Positions 8,086 to 17,647 of a stretch of 43,390 bases of DNA are shown here, piece after piece. The translations under genes and the position numbers were made by a program. Each line of letters starts with the position of its first letter. The stretch's first letter is position 1. The stretch comes from Mycobacterium sp. 1554424.7 (lineage in GTDB: Bacteria; Actinomycetota; Actinomycetes; Mycobacteriales; Mycobacteriaceae). The stretch spans positions 1-43,390 of the forward strand of contig NZ_LZSE01000050.1 in NCBI RefSeq assembly GCF_001665295.1. Direction: 5' to 3'. The notes below the pieces were generated by a model. It ran no database searches. It was not told the origin of the DNA and was given only the letters and a program-made list of their open reading frames with translations.

Positions 8086-9312
8086 TCAGGCGGGCTCGAG
8101 CGCCGTCCGCGTCTCCGGCGCCGGCACCCAAGCGACGGCGGCGACCAGCAGAACAACCCCACTGATCGCGAACGCCCAGCCGTAGCTCAGCCGCTCGGCG
8201 ACCCAGCCGACCGCTATCGACCCGACGATCGCGCCCAGATCCGACGCCATCTGCACCGCGGCCACCGGCGTGCCGGCACGGGCGTCTCTGCCGAGGATGT
8301 CGGCGACGGCGGCCTGCATGGGCGACATGAAGATGCCCGTCGTCACGCCGGACACAAACCCGACGACCATGAACGCGGGCAGCGACGTCGCGATGCCCAG
8401 TCCGGCGGTGGCCGCACCGGACGCCGCCAGGCCGACGATCAACAAACTGCGCCGCCCCATCCGGTCGGACAAGTAGCCGCTGGGGATGACGGCCACGGCG
8501 TTGCCGGCCGCGAACGCCGCCAGCACCACGCCGATGACGCCGACGCTGCGGCCCATGACGTCGGAAATGAACAGCGGGACCAGCGCGACGCGGAGCCCGA
8601 ACGCCGACCAACCCATCGCAAAATTGGACAACAGCGCCGACCGATACGCCCGGAACCCCAACGCTTCTCGGATCGTCACCGTCGATCGTGTCGGCGGCAA
8701 CGGCGCGGCCAACGTCGAATTCCGCAAGCCGAAGAACAGCACCACGGCCACTCCCAGCATTGCGGCGCCGTAGATGATGAAGGGTGCTGTCAACCCCCAG
8801 CCCGCCGCCAGGGCGCCGACCGCCGGCCCGCCGACCGCGCCGATCATGAACGAGCTGGTGAAGATGCCCGCGATTCGCCCGCGCGCGTCGGCCGGGCTGA
8901 TGTGGATCATCAGTCCCAAGGCCGCGACGTAAAACAGCGTCGACCCCACGCCGCTGAGGGCGCGGAAAAACAATAGTTGCCAGTACGCCTGGGAGAACGC
9001 GCACGCGGCGGTGGCCAACCCCACGATCAGCAAACCGCCGATGTAGATCCGCCGTTCACCCAACCGTTGCGCCAACAGTCCGCTTATCGGTGCGAAACAC
9101 AGTCGGGTCAACGAGAAGACGGTGACCAAGAAAGTCACCGCTTCGATGCTGACCCCGAAGGTGCGGGCGAAGGCGGGCATCGCCGGCGAAATGACGCCGT
9201 AGCCCAGTGCCACCATGATGTTGGCCCAGCTGAGGATCCAGACTTCGCGCGGCAGCCGCGCAGAAGAAGAGCCGCGTCCCCCCAGGCGGGCGAGTCGGAG
9301 GGAGCAAGTCAC
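8086..9312 (-). CDS. MFS transporter (drug/metabolite efflux type)
   Basis: This protein of about 408 residues has a 12-helix major facilitator pattern. The loop after helix 2 carries the MFS signature variant [16 protein letters not shown], and the equivalent in the second half is [25 protein letters not shown] sits in the helix 4-5 region. The GTG start overlaps the phosphoglucomutase stop by four bases (GTGA), giving translational coupling with pgm and supporting this start. The substrate is unknown. Coupling to a sugar-phosphate enzyme could suggest sugar or glycoside efflux, but that is weak. Confidence 0.88.
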   Translation of the reverse strand: MTCSLRLARLGGRGSSSARLPREVWILSWANIMVALGYGVISPAMPAFARTFGVSIEAVTFLVTVFSLTRLCFAPISGLLAQRLGERRIYIGGLLIVGLATAACAFSQAYWQLLFFRALSGVGSTLFYVAALGLMIHISPADARGRIAGIFTSSFMIGAVGGPAVGALAAGWGLTAPFIIYGAAMLGVAVVLFFGLRNSTLAAPLPPTRSTVTIREALGFRAYRSALLSNFAMGWSAFGLRVALVPLFISDVMGRSVGVIGVVLAAFAAGNAVAVIPSGYLSDRMGRRSLLIVGLAASGAATAGLGIATSLPAFMVVGFVSGVTTGIFMSPMQAAVADILGRDARAGTPVAAVQMASDLGAIVGSIAVGWVAERLSYGWAFAISGVVLLVAAVAWVPAPETRTALEPA

Positions 9313-10937
9313 CCAATGACTTTATTAACCACCTCGCGCGCGGTTTCCTGCACCTCCACCAAATGCTCGGATCCGTTGAAAGACTCCGCGTAAATTTTGT
9401 AGACATCCTCGGTGCCCGACGGCCGCGCAGCAAACCACGCGTTGGCGGTCGTCACCTTTAATCCGCCCAGCGGCGCGCCGTTGCCGGGAGCGGTGGTGAG
9501 TTTTGCGGTGATCGGCTCCCCCGCCAATTCCGTGGCGGTCACCTGCTCGGGCGAGAGCTTGGAAAGCCGCGCCTTCTGGTCCCGGTCGGCGGGCGCGTCG
9601 ACGCGCGCGTAGAACGGCGTGCCGTATTCGGCGGTCAGCTCCCGATAGCGCTGCGACGGGCTCAGGCCGGTGACGGCCAGGACCTCCGAGGCCAGCAGCG
9701 CGAGGATGATGCCATCCTTGTCGGTGGTCCACACCGAGCCGTCGCGCCGCAGGAACGACGCCCCCGCGGACTCCTCGCCGCCGAAACCGATGGTGCCGCC
9801 GATCAACCCGTCGACGAACCACTTGAACCCGACCGGCACCTCGACGAGCTTGCGGCCGATGCCGGCGACCACCCGGTCGATGATCGACGAACTGACGGCC
9901 GTCTTGCCCACGGCGATGCCGTCCGGCCACGACGGGCGGTGGGTGTAGAGGTAGTCGATGGCCACCGCGAGATAGTGATTCGGATTCAGCAGCCCCTCGT
10001 CGGGCGTGACGATGCCGTGCCGGTCAGAGTCGGCGTCGTTGCCCGTGGCGATGTGGTAGCGCTCCCTGTTTGCGATCAACGAGGCCATGGCGTCCGGCGA
10101 GCTGCAGTCCATCCGGATCTTGCCGTCGTGGTCGAGCGTCATGAAGCGCCACGTCGCGTCGACCAACGGGTTGACGACGGTCAGGTCCAGGCCGTGCCGC
10201 TGGGCGATCTCGCCCCAGTAGTCCACGCTGGCGCCGCCAAGGGGGTCGGCGCCGATCCGCACCCCGGCCTCGCGAATCGCGGCGATGTCGACCACGTTGG
10301 GCAGGTCGTCGACGTAGGTGCCCAGATAGTCGTAGCGCTGGACACTCTGCAGCGCGCGGGCCAGCGGGACCCGCCGCACGCCCGATCCGGTGCGCAGAAT
10401 CTCGTTGGCGCGCTTGGCGATTGCGTTGGTCGCGTCGGTGTCCGCGGGCCCGCCGTTGGGCGGGTTGTACTTGAAACCGCCGTCGGACGGCGGGTTGTGC
10501 GACGGCGTGACGACGATCCCGTCGGCCAGACCCTCGGTGCGCCCGCGGTTGTACGTGAGGATGGCGTGGCTGACTGCCGGTGTCGGCGTGTAGCGGTCGC
10601 GCGAGTCGATCATCGCCACCACGTCGTTGGCGGCCAGCACCTCGAGCGCCGACACCCACGCCGGCTCCGAGAGGCCGTGCGTGTCGCGTCCGATGAACAG
10701 CGGGCCCGTGGTGCCGTGCGCGGCGCGGTATTCGACGATGGCCTGGGTGATGGCCAGGATGTGGGCCTCGTTGAACGCCCCATTGAGCGCTGACCCGCGG
10801 TGACCCGACGTGCCGAACACCACCTGCTGAGCGACGTCGTCCGGGTCGGGCTCGATCGAGTAGTAAGCGGTGACCAGGTGGGGCAGATCGACGAGGTCTT
10901 CGGGCTGGGCCGGCTGACCGGCGCGCGGGTGGGCCAT
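9309..10937 (-). CDS. pgm: Phosphoglucomutase (alpha-D-glucose phosphate-specific)
   Basis: It interconverts glucose-1-phosphate and glucose-6-phosphate in the cytoplasm, feeding glycogen, trehalose and cell-wall sugar nucleotides. The 542-residue length matches PgmA (Rv3068c). Motifs are [11 protein letters not shown] near the N-terminus, the phosphoserine loop [13 protein letters not shown] (Ser146), the Mg loop [10 protein letters not shown], the sugar-binding FGGEESAG and the C-terminal phosphate-binding [12 protein letters not shown] at 10937 is chosen because the M. tuberculosis protein begins similarly; a TTG nine bases upstream is less likely. It is divergent from crcB1 as in M. tuberculosis. 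The downstream MFS gene overlaps by four bases. Confidence 0.96.
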   Translation of the reverse strand: MAHPRAGQPAQPEDLVDLPHLVTAYYSIEPDPDDVAQQVVFGTSGHRGSALNGAFNEAHILAITQAIVEYRAAHGTTGPLFIGRDTHGLSEPAWVSALEVLAANDVVAMIDSRDRYTPTPAVSHAILTYNRGRTEGLADGIVVTPSHNPPSDGGFKYNPPNGGPADTDATNAIAKRANEILRTGSGVRRVPLARALQSVQRYDYLGTYVDDLPNVVDIAAIREAGVRIGADPLGGASVDYWGEIAQRHGLDLTVVNPLVDATWRFMTLDHDGKIRMDCSSPDAMASLIANRERYHIATGNDADSDRHGIVTPDEGLLNPNHYLAVAIDYLYTHRPSWPDGIAVGKTAVSSSIIDRVVAGIGRKLVEVPVGFKWFVDGLIGGTIGFGGEESAGASFLRRDGSVWTTDKDGIILALLASEVLAVTGLSPSQRYRELTAEYGTPFYARVDAPADRDQKARLSKLSPEQVTATELAGEPITAKLTTAPGNGAPLGGLKVTTANAWFAARPSGTEDVYKIYAESFNGSEHLVEVQETAREVVNKVIG

Positions 10938-11016
10938 GGTTACCAATTCTGCGCGTTGCCGTTGCGCATGTCCCTCTATGCTGCGAAGCGTTCATCCGCT
11001 GGAAAGGAAGCGATTC

Positions 11017-11415
11017 GTGGCACGACCCGACTTTCGCGAGCAAGCCGCGGTTTTCGTCGGCGGAGCGATCGGCTCCCTGGCCCGGGCGGGGTTGGGCACC
11101 GTCCTCGTCCGCGACACCGAGCAGTGGCCGTGGCCGACGTTCATCGTCAACATCGTCGGCGCCGTCCTGGTCGGTTACTTCACCACCCGACTGCTGGAAC
11201 GGTTGCCGGTGTCGAGTTACCGGCGACCACTGCTCGGCACCGGATTCTGTGGCGGCTTAACGACTTTCTCGACGATGCAGGTCGAGACCGTCAGGATGGT
11301 CGAGCACGGCCTCTGGGCGATGGCCGCGGCGTACAGCATCAGCAGCATCGTGCTGGGGTTGCTGGCCGTCTTCCTGGCGACCGCCTTCGTTCGGCGGGTG
11401 CGGGTTCGTCGATGA
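11017..11415 (+). CDS. crcB1: Fluoride channel subunit CrcB1
   Basis: This Fluc-type fluoride exporter subunit has 132 residues and four helices. Family motifs are [13 protein letters not shown], the [15 protein letters not shown] helix with the conserved Asn, and [15 protein letters not shown] with the TTFST track. Actinobacteria commonly encode two different subunits in tandem that pair as antiparallel dimers. The GTG at 11017 is preferred because AAGGA lies 8 bases upstream; an in-frame ATG at 10978 would add 13 unconserved residues. The stop overlaps the crcB2 start (ATGA). No fluoride riboswitch was recognised upstream. Confidence 0.93.
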   Translation: MARPDFREQAAVFVGGAIGSLARAGLGTVLVRDTEQWPWPTFIVNIVGAVLVGYFTTRLLERLPVSSYRRPLLGTGFCGGLTTFSTMQVETVRMVEHGLWAMAAAYSISSIVLGLLAVFLATAFVRRVRVRR

Positions 11416-11780
11416 CGACGGTCTTGGTCTGGTCCGGCGTCGCGCTCGTCGGCGGCATCGGATCGGTGCTGCGCTTTGTGATCGATCGCGCGGTGGCGCG
11501 CCGGGTGGCCCGCTCGTTTCCGTTCGGGACGCTGACGGTCAACATCAGCGGCGCCTTCCTATTGGGTTTCCTCGGGGGCCTGGCGCTGAGCAAGGATGCG
11601 GCCCTTGTGATCGGGACCGGGTTCGTCGGCGCCTACACCACGTTTTCCACCTGGATGCTGGAAACGCACCGCCTCGGCGAGGAACGCCAGACGTGGACGG
11701 CGCTCGGCAACATCGTCGTCAGCGTCGCGCTGGGCATCGCCGCGGCCGTGCTCGGGCAGTGGGTGGCAGCGCAGGTTTGA
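11412..11780 (+). CDS. crcB2: Fluoride channel subunit CrcB2
   Basis: Second Fluc subunit, 122 residues and four helices. Motifs are [32 protein letters not shown] and [15 protein letters not shown]. The conserved Asn and the TTFST segment line the fluoride pore. It overlaps crcB1 by four bases and is co-translated with it, consistent with a heteromeric channel. It resembles Rv3070 in position beside pgm. It ends 9 bases from the convergent acyltransferase gene. Confidence 0.93.
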   Translation: MTTVLVWSGVALVGGIGSVLRFVIDRAVARRVARSFPFGTLTVNISGAFLLGFLGGLALSKDAALVIGTGFVGAYTTFSTWMLETHRLGEERQTWTALGNIVVSVALGIAAAVLGQWVAAQV

Positions 11781-11789
11781 GCCCGGCGC

Positions 11790-12419
11790 TCAGGCGTCGC
11801 GAAGCCTTGGCACGTCGTCGGGGCTGCGGGGCAGCGCGTATAGCGCCATTCGCCGATTCGACATGTCGTGCTCGCCGAGGAACACGCAACCGGCGCGCTC
11901 ACAGAATCGCCGTGCCGTCTTGTTCCGGTAATCGGGATCGAACATGATCCGGCGACACCGTGGGTCCTGGCCGAGCACGCTCGCGACGAAGTAGGGCAGC
12001 ACGTAACCGGCGATCCCCCGATTCACGAACTCTTCATCGGCGATGGCGGCATGTATCCCCAAGTCGTAGGGGTCGGCCTCGTACCGAGTGGCGATGGAAT
12101 CCTTTGCGGCCCGGTACAATTCGATGTAAGCGTGGTCCTGCCCATCCTGGCTGGCGAAAAACGGCCGCGAATAACTGCCCTCGAGTTGCGCGCTGAGGTA
12201 TCGGTGCCAGCGCTGCGGTGGCCAGGCGTATTCCCATGATTCGGCGAGGGCGGGCCGGTTCATCCACTCCGAGATCATCTCGGCATCGTTGTCCGGGTCG
12301 GCAAGCCGGAAAGCATACGGCGCGGGAACCTCGGCGGTGCCGGGCGGCGGCGGCACGCGTCGCACCTCGTCGCCGATATCGGTCAGTTCCCGCGGCAGGA
12401 TCACTTCGGGTTCGCTCAT
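11790..12419 (-). CDS. MbtK-like GNAT acyltransferase (IucB-type)
   Basis: This 209-residue single-domain GNAT closely resembles the mycobactin lysine N6-acyltransferase MbtK (Rv1347c, recalled). Shared features are [60 protein letters not shown] and a C-terminal [17 protein letters not shown]. In MbtK this fold moves a long acyl chain to the lysine side chain of the siderophore. No mycobactin gene lies nearby, so it is a detached copy or a paralogue acting on another amine. The gene is placed between crcB2 and the LLM gene, where I recall no such gene in M. tuberculosis. An ATG start at 12419 gives the expected length. Confidence 0.82.
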   Translation of the reverse strand: MSEPEVILPRELTDIGDEVRRVPPPPGTAEVPAPYAFRLADPDNDAEMISEWMNRPALAESWEYAWPPQRWHRYLSAQLEGSYSRPFFASQDGQDHAYIELYRAAKDSIATRYEADPYDLGIHAAIADEEFVNRGIAGYVLPYFVASVLGQDPRCRRIMFDPDYRNKTARRFCERAGCVFLGEHDMSNRRMALYALPRSPDDVPRLRDA

Positions 12420-12433
12420 ATCAACCGCGCAGC

Positions 12434-13300
12434 CTACCGAAGCGCCCCCATCCACTTGTCGGCCAGCGCGGAAACCCAGCCGGCGGCGGCCTGCGGGCTT
12501 TCGGGCGGCGCAGTCACCAGAACCAGCTCGTCGACGCCGGCCTCGGTGAGCGCGCCGATATTGTCGACACTCGGATCGCGCGGCGCCACGGACACCGTCA
12601 GCTCGGCGCGGTCGCGCCCCGCCTCGGCGCACAGCCGCTCGAGCCGGTAGACACGCGCGCGCACCGCGGCCGGCCCGTCGAGGTTGAACCCGTACCAGCC
12701 GTCGCCCCAGGCGGCCACGCGCCGCAAGGCCGCATCGCTGTTGCCGCCGAGCACAATTGGGATGCGCCGCAGTGGCTTGGGGTTGACCCGGATCGCGTCG
12801 AAGCGGACGAATTCGCCGTCGAACGAGGCAACGTCGTCGCGCCACAGTGCGCGCATCGCCGCCACGTATTCGGCCGTGCGCGCCGCGCGATGTTCGAACG
12901 GCACCCCGAGCGCGGCGAATTCTTCCCTGGACCATCCGACTCCGACGCCAAGCGTCAGCCGCCCGCCGCTCAACCGGTCCAGGCTCGCGGCCTGCTTGGC
13001 CACCACCACCGGGTTGTGCTCGGGCAGCAGCAGCACGCCCGTGGCGATCCGGATCCGGGACGACGCCGCGGCGGCGAAGCTCAGCGCGATTATCGGATCG
13101 AGCCAATCCGCTTGCGCGGGAACGGCAATGACGCCGTCGTCGGAGTACGGGTAGCGCGATGTCGGCCGATCCACCATGACGACGTGCTCACCCGCCCACA
13201 GTGTGGAAAAGCCGCAACTGTCCGCGGTCGACGCGACGGCGTCGATGACCGCCCGATCGGCGCCGGTTCCGATTCCGAGCGCGTGCAATCCCAGCCGCAC
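12434..13300 (-). CDS. LLM-class F420-dependent oxidoreductase, Rv3072c-like
   Basis: This 288-residue luciferase-like TIM-barrel protein has motifs typical of F420-dependent members. These are [12 protein letters not shown], the segment [57 protein letters not shown], and [16 protein letters not shown]. The substrate is unknown. The GTG start lies three bases after the DUF488 stop, so the two are co-transcribed. The pair matches the order of Rv3073c-Rv3072c. Confidence 0.88.
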   Translation of the reverse strand: MRLGLHALGIGTGADRAVIDAVASTADSCGFSTLWAGEHVVMVDRPTSRYPYSDDGVIAVPAQADWLDPIIALSFAAAASSRIRIATGVLLLPEHNPVVVAKQAASLDRLSGGRLTLGVGVGWSREEFAALGVPFEHRAARTAEYVAAMRALWRDDVASFDGEFVRFDAIRVNPKPLRRIPIVLGGNSDAALRRVAAWGDGWYGFNLDGPAAVRARVYRLERLCAEAGRDRAELTVSVAPRDPSVDNIGALTEAGVDELVLVTAPPESPQAAAGWVSALADKWMGALR

Positions 13301-13303
13301 CGA

Positions 13304-13660
13304 TCAAGCTCCCTTGAGGAGCTTCGCCAGCACCGCGGCGTGACTGCCGTCCACCTTGCGGGTGGCAGTCACCAGGGTCACGACGCCGCGCCTGGCCAGC
13401 TTGCGCAGCTCCGCCAGCGCCGGGCTGTCGTCGAGTTCGTCGGCGTAGCGCGCCGCGAATTCGTCGAACCGTTCCAGGTCGTGGTGGTACCACTCGCGCA
13501 GCTCCTTCGACGGCGCGACGTCCTTGCACCAGATGCCCACCCGCGGGTCGTCCTTGCGAACGCCGCGCGGCCAGATGCGATCCACCAGCACTCGCTGCCC
13601 GTCGTCGGGATCGACGTCGTCGTACACGCGAGCCAGTCGGACTGGGGTTTTGGCGCCCAC
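13304..13660 (-). CDS. DUF488 family protein, Rv3073c-like
   Basis: This 118-residue protein has the DUF488 signature RVLVDRIWPRGVRKDDPR followed by WCKDVAPSKELREWYHHD and a terminal LVTATRKVDGSHAAVL. The family is small, soluble and of unresolved biochemical function. It is first in a two-gene unit with the LLM gene. It is divergent from the DUF222/HNH gene, whose SOS box lies 40 bases upstream of this GTG start, so it may share damage control. The GTG start has no strong ribosome binding site. Confidence 0.85.
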   Translation of the reverse strand: MGAKTPVRLARVYDDVDPDDGQRVLVDRIWPRGVRKDDPRVGIWCKDVAPSKELREWYHHDLERFDEFAARYADELDDSPALAELRKLARRGVVTLVTATRKVDGSHAAVLAKLLKGA

Positions 13661-13694
13661 AGGGTCAGGTTAGCCATCATGTCGGCGGCCCTGG

Positions 13695-13715
13695 TATAGT
13701 CGAACACATGTTCGA
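13695..13715 (+). promoter_or_regulatory. LexA SOS box with overlapping -10 element
   Basis: TCGAAC, four bases ACAT, and GTTCGA (13700-13715) is a perfect match to the mycobacterial LexA box. TATAGT at 13695-13700 fits the -10 element, ending 7 bases before the ATG at 13708, so the message is probably leaderless. The box spans the start codon. LexA would block the transcription start directly and release it after DNA damage. Confidence 0.88.
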
Positions 13716-14964
13716 ATCGGATGCCGACGAGGCCGCGCTGATCGCGCGGATCGCCGAGTTGGAGGTGGCCAAGTCGGCGGCCGCAGCGGACCAGGCGCGT
13801 GCGGCCGCAGCGCTCGACGCGCTGCGCCGCGCCAACGAGGCCGCCGACGGGGTGCCCGCCGCCCAACGCGGACGCGGGCTGGCCAGCGAGATCGCCCTGG
13901 CCCGACGGGACTCCCCGGCCCGCGGCGGGCGCCACCTCGGCTTCGCCAAAGCGCTGGTACACGAGATGCCCCACACGCTGGCGGCGCTGGAATGCGGGGC
14001 GCTGTCGGAGTGGCGGGCCACCCTGATCGTGCGCGAGAGCGCGTGCCTGGCCGTCGAGGATCGCCGCACGCTCGACGCGGAGATGTGCGCCGACCCGAAT
14101 GACCTCAACGGCATGGGCGACGCGCGGGTGGCCGCCGCCGCCAAGGCCATCGCCTATCGGCTGGACCCGCACGCCGTGGTCGAGCGTGCGGCCAAGGCCG
14201 AGAACGAGCGCACGGTCACCATCCGGCCGGCCCCCGACACCATGAGCTACCTGACCGCACTGCTGCCGGTGGCCCAAGGCGTGGCCGCGTACGCGGCGCT
14301 CAAACGCGCCGCCGACACCACCTTCGACGAGCGCACCCGCGGCCAGATCATGGCCGACACCCTGTTCGAACGCATCACCGGGCGACCCGCCGACGTGCCC
14401 GAACCCATCGCGGTCAACCTCGTCCTCACCGACGACACGCTGCTCGGCGGGGCCAACGCGCCAGCCGACGTCAGCGGCTACGGCCCCATCCCGGCCGCAG
14501 TCGCCCGAACACTGGTCAGCAGCGCCGTGGGCGACCGGCGCTCCCGCGCGACGCTGCGCCGCCTCTACGCCCATCCCCGGTCCGGGGCGCTGATCGCGAT
14601 GGAGTCACGGGCACGCCTGTTCCCGCGCGGTCTGGCCACCTTCATCGACCTGCGCGATCAACGCTGTCGGACCCCCTACTGCGACGCCCCGGTCCGCCAC
14701 CGCGACCACGCACAGCCCTGGGCCGACGGCGGACCCACCACCGCCGACAACGGGCTGGGCACCTGCGAGCAATGCAACTACACCAAGGAAGCCCCCGGCT
14801 GGCGCGTGCGCACCAGCACCGACGAAAACCACACCCACACGGCGGAATTCACCACGCCGACTGGACATACCTACCAGTCGACGGCCCCGCCGCGCGCGCC
14901 AACGATCGAAGTCAGCGAGGTCGAATTCAGCATCGGCGTCGCGATCGCAAGGCACGCCGCCTAG
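13708..14964 (+). CDS. DUF222 / HNH endonuclease (13E12 repeat family), SOS-controlled
   Basis: The 418-residue protein has a long Ala/Arg-rich helical DUF222 region and a C-terminal HNH nuclease module at about residues 320-365. The module reads [13 protein letters not shown], then [14 protein letters not shown], then [13 protein letters not shown]. The paired Cys and the HRDH metal site are intact. The N-terminal 40 residues are predicted coiled coil. The family is spread through mycobacterial genomes (13E12/REP13E12). The likely orthologue is Rv3074, one of the genes I recall as LexA-regulated. The ATG lies within the SOS box. The 3' end overlaps the convergent DsbA-like gene by four bases through a CTAG that gives both a TAG stop. 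Confidence 0.9.
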   Translation: MFESDADEAALIARIAELEVAKSAAAADQARAAAALDALRRANEAADGVPAAQRGRGLASEIALARRDSPARGGRHLGFAKALVHEMPHTLAALECGALSEWRATLIVRESACLAVEDRRTLDAEMCADPNDLNGMGDARVAAAAKAIAYRLDPHAVVERAAKAENERTVTIRPAPDTMSYLTALLPVAQGVAAYAALKRAADTTFDERTRGQIMADTLFERITGRPADVPEPIAVNLVLTDDTLLGGANAPADVSGYGPIPAAVARTLVSSAVGDRRSRATLRRLYAHPRSGALIAMESRARLFPRGLATFIDLRDQRCRTPYCDAPVRHRDHAQPWADGGPTTADNGLGTCEQCNYTKEAPGWRVRTSTDENHTHTAEFTTPTGHTYQSTAPPRAPTIEVSEVEFSIGVAIARHAA

Positions 14965-15653
14965 TCCGCCGTGAGGCCCTCGAGGTCGATGACCTCACCG
15001 CGATTGATGCTGACCCAATCTCGCCCATCGAGATACGGGCGCAGGCTTCGGCCGATGAGATCGAGATCGGCCGGCGCCTTGGGCCGCTGCAGCTCGTAGA
15101 CGTGCGGCAGCTCGGCCATCCCGGTCACGACGTTCCACAGGGTCAGCGCGGGAGGACCGGTCGGCGGGTCCACCAGCACGGGCCCAAACAGGCACTGCCC
15201 CAACAGGAAAAGCGTCGGTACGCCGAACCCACCCGCATCGATGACACGCTGATGCTCATCGCGGATCTCGTCATGGGTGGTGGGGTCGTCCAGCGCCGCA
15301 TCCAAGACTCCAGCGTCGACGCCGATGTCGCCCAACAGTTTTCGCGCCACCTCGGGATCGTGCGGCTTGCCGCCCAGGGTGTGCAGCTCGCGCCCGATGG
15401 CCCCGTACCACCGGTCCAGCAACGACATATCGGTCCGACGCAGCAGCGCGCCGATCCGCATCAGTGACCAGCCGTAGGACCACTCCCGTTCCCACGGGTG
15501 CTTTTGGCCCTCGGACCGGTTGACCTCCTCGAGGCTGAAGAACCGCCAATTGACGGAAATTCCAAGCTGCTCACGAACATCGCGGATCCACAACGATGTC
15601 TGGTAGGCGAACGGGCACATCGGATCGAAGTGAAAGTCCACGGTGACGCTCAT
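14961..15653 (-). CDS. DsbA/FrnE-family thioredoxin-fold protein
   Basis: This 230-residue protein is of the DsbA-like, 2-hydroxychromene-2-carboxylate isomerase/FrnE type. The active loop is [13 protein letters not shown], so the usual CxxC is CPFA and the second Cys is missing. The cis-Pro loop GFGVPTLFL and FGPVLVDPP are present. It is related to mycothiol-dependent reductase Rv2466c, whose loop is CPWC. With one Cys it may work monothiol with mycothiol, or be a non-redox member. It lies 11 bases downstream of the HpcH-like gene on the same strand and is probably co-transcribed. Confidence 0.83.
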   Translation of the reverse strand: MSVTVDFHFDPMCPFAYQTSLWIRDVREQLGISVNWRFFSLEEVNRSEGQKHPWEREWSYGWSLMRIGALLRRTDMSLLDRWYGAIGRELHTLGGKPHDPEVARKLLGDIGVDAGVLDAALDDPTTHDEIRDEHQRVIDAGGFGVPTLFLLGQCLFGPVLVDPPTGPPALTLWNVVTGMAELPHVYELQRPKAPADLDLIGRSLRPYLDGRDWVSINRGEVIDLEGLTAD

Positions 15654-15664
15654 CGGACTGACTC

Positions 15665-16600
15665 CTAGTAGTGGTACGTATCCGACGGCGCGGGCGAGTG
15701 GACCCTTTCCTCGTCGTCAAACTCCGACACCTCGATGCCGTACGCGCGGGCCAGCTCGAGGATCTTCGTGGCCCTCGCGATCCGCGGCAGGTCGGAGCCG
15801 TTGCGGATCTCTCCCCCGTCGCGTTCGAACTCGGCGAAAAACTCCTTCGCCCAGGAGATTTCGTCCTGCGACGGGGACAGTCCCTCGTTCACCACGGCGC
15901 ACTGATCCGGCGTCAGGCAGATCTTGCCCGTCATCCCGAATTCGACGGAAACCGCCGTGGCCTCGATCAGCTTCAGGGCGTTGGAGCCGATCGTCGGCCC
16001 GTCGATGGCGCTGGGCAGGTTGGCCGCCTTCGCCGCGATCGTGAAGCGTGACCGCGCGTAGGCCAGGGTACTCGGGTCCTCACCAAATCCGGTGTCGCGG
16101 CGGAAATCGCCGATCCCGAAGGCCAGCCGAAAGGTTCCCTTGGCCGCGGCAATCTCGGTGATGCGCTCCAGGCCCCTGGCGGTCTCGACCAGCGCCACGA
16201 TGGGCACGTTGGGCAGGCGCTGGGCGGTCTCGGTGACGTGGTCCACCGATTCGACCATCGCCAACATCACTCCGCCGACGTGCGTTCCGGCCAGTGCCGC
16301 GAGATCGTCGGCCCACCACGGCGTGCCGAACCCGTTGATGCGGACCCAGTCGGAGTTGTCGGCGCCGAGCCAACGCACCACGTTGTCGCGCGCCGCCTGC
16401 TTGTCTTTGGGCGCCACCGCATCCTCGATATCGAGGACGACGATGTCGGCGCGGGAATGCGCCGCGGCCTGGAACCGATCGGCATGGGCGCCGTTGACCA
16501 GCAGCCAACTGCGGGCGAGAACGGGATCGATGCGCCAGCCGCTCTCGGCGGGATCCGGCGCGTGGTCGTCGACCTGTTCATACATCTGATCTGTCGCCAT
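15665..16600 (-). CDS. HpcH/HpaI aldolase / citrate lyase beta-like protein, Rv3075c-like
   Basis: A CitE-like TIM barrel of about 311 residues. Motifs are [30 protein letters not shown] with the metal-binding acids, [36 protein letters not shown] and SAIDGPTIG. Such enzymes split or join CoA thioesters such as malyl-CoA or citramalyl-CoA. The ATG at 16600 is favoured because GGA lies 7 bases before it; ATG at 16606 is possible. Its place after the DUF222/HNH gene matches Rv3075c. The DsbA-like gene follows in the same unit. Confidence 0.88.
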   Translation of the reverse strand: MATDQMYEQVDDHAPDPAESGWRIDPVLARSWLLVNGAHADRFQAAAHSRADIVVLDIEDAVAPKDKQAARDNVVRWLGADNSDWVRINGFGTPWWADDLAALAGTHVGGVMLAMVESVDHVTETAQRLPNVPIVALVETARGLERITEIAAAKGTFRLAFGIGDFRRDTGFGEDPSTLAYARSRFTIAAKAANLPSAIDGPTIGSNALKLIEATAVSVEFGMTGKICLTPDQCAVVNEGLSPSQDEISWAKEFFAEFERDGGEIRNGSDLPRIARATKILELARAYGIEVSEFDDEERVHSPAPSDTYHY

Positions 16601-16658
16601 GTTCATTCCATCGGTGCTAAGTCTTTGCCTAAACCGTAGCCGCCGGGCGTCCGGACGA

Positions 16659-17459
16659 TCACCCGGGCTTGTGCGAGCGACGCCATAGCAGGCCGCCAAC
16701 CGCCAACGCGACGAACAGCAGGAGCGCGGCGAGCAGCGACTGCAGCGCAAAGACGGCGAAGTCGTTGACGTCGTAGAAGTCGGCGTCGCCGACGCATTGG
16801 AAGCTCACGCTGGTCCCCGACTGGCCCGGCTTGTAGCTGTAGTGCGAGGTGTTGTACGCCATCGCGTACCCGCCGCGGCACACAATCGGGCCCATCCACA
16901 GCGCCGTCGACGGAATCAGGGCGGTCACCGCGGCCGCGATGCCGACGCAGAGGCCGATCCCCCCGCCGACCACCGCGATGATCACCCCGAGGAGATCGGC
17001 CCCGGCGAACTTGCGCCGTGGCCGCTGCTGGGGCTCGAACGCCCGGCGCCCGGTCGGGGCCAGGAAAACGGGATCGGACGGGTCGCAACGCTGATAAACG
17101 ACCTGGCCCCCGACCTTGATCGTGCCGCCGGCGCGCAGGCCGGCGCGGGCCAGGACGTCCTGGTACTGCTGCTGCGACAAACCCGCATCGACGACGGCGC
17201 GTGAAAGAGCCTCCCGAAGCGGCGCCGGTCCCCCAAAGGGCTGACTGCGGTCGGCCTGCAGGGCCTGCGCAAGCCGGCGCGCGTGCTCGTCGATTGCGGC
17301 CAGCTGCGCGGCGGAAACCTCGGCCGGCTGCTCGACCGGCGGGGCTCCCGCGGCCGCCTTGGCCTCGGCCAGCTGACGCTCGAGATCCGCGATGCGCTTC
17401 TGCTGCGCGAGCTGAAGTTCCAGCTCGGCGATGCGCTGCTGCGGGTCCGGCTGATCCAT
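16659..17459 (-). CDS. Coiled-coil membrane protein of unknown function
   Basis: This 266-residue protein was not assigned to a known family. Residues 5-40 form a Gln/Leu-rich coiled coil (RIAELELQLAQQKRIADLERQL). A helical region follows, then a short segment with GTIKVGGQVVYQRCDP. Two membrane helices lie near 155-180 and 235-258, enclosing an external loop with two Cys (CRGGYAMAYNTSHYS and SFQCVGD). A short basic tail follows. The loop Cys may form a disulphide outside the cell. It is upstream of and in line with the HpcH-like gene (58 bases). An ATG start gives the natural coiled-coil N-terminus. Confidence 0.7.
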   Translation of the reverse strand: MDQPDPQQRIAELELQLAQQKRIADLERQLAEAKAAAGAPPVEQPAEVSAAQLAAIDEHARRLAQALQADRSQPFGGPAPLREALSRAVVDAGLSQQQYQDVLARAGLRAGGTIKVGGQVVYQRCDPSDPVFLAPTGRRAFEPQQRPRRKFAGADLLGVIIAVVGGGIGLCVGIAAAVTALIPSTALWMGPIVCRGGYAMAYNTSHYSYKPGQSGTSVSFQCVGDADFYDVNDFAVFALQSLLAALLLFVALAVGGLLWRRSHKPG

Positions 17460-17569
17460 CAGCAAATGATCGCACTTCGCCAAATCCTCGGCGCAGTTTC
17501 ATTCTGCGCACACCGGGTAGCCCATCCCTTGCGACGCTTCGGGCCATTTTTCTCGCGTCGCTTTTCGGT

Positions 17570-17591
17570 GGGACTAGAAGCGACTGGTCCC
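17570..17591 (+). promoter_or_regulatory. Stem-loop upstream of the WGxxGxxG gene
   Basis: GGGACTAG and CTGGTCCC pair as an 8-base stem with one G-T pair around AAGCGA. It lies 57 bases before the ATG at 17648 and could be part of a structured 5' leader. No protein partner or ligand class was recognised. Confidence 0.3.
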
Positions 17592-17647
17592 GAACCACTC
17601 TTTCTCGGTCATTCTCTCGATCGGGCAGAACCAATTCAGGAGCAAAC

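Noticed and set aside
10938-11016. Fluoride riboswitch before crcB1
   Set aside because: The short leader lacks the conserved pseudoknot pattern of the crcB RNA; no structure of that class could be drawn.
12218-13699. A 493-codon forward frame across the acyltransferase, LLM and DUF488 genes
   Set aside because: All three reverse-strand genes have strong family motifs; the forward product is low-complexity Arg/Gly/Ala and has no start signal.
13378-14574. A 398-codon reverse frame inside the DUF222/HNH gene
   Set aside because: The DUF222/HNH gene is well supported by its promoter, SOS box and domains; the reverse frame is a GC shadow.
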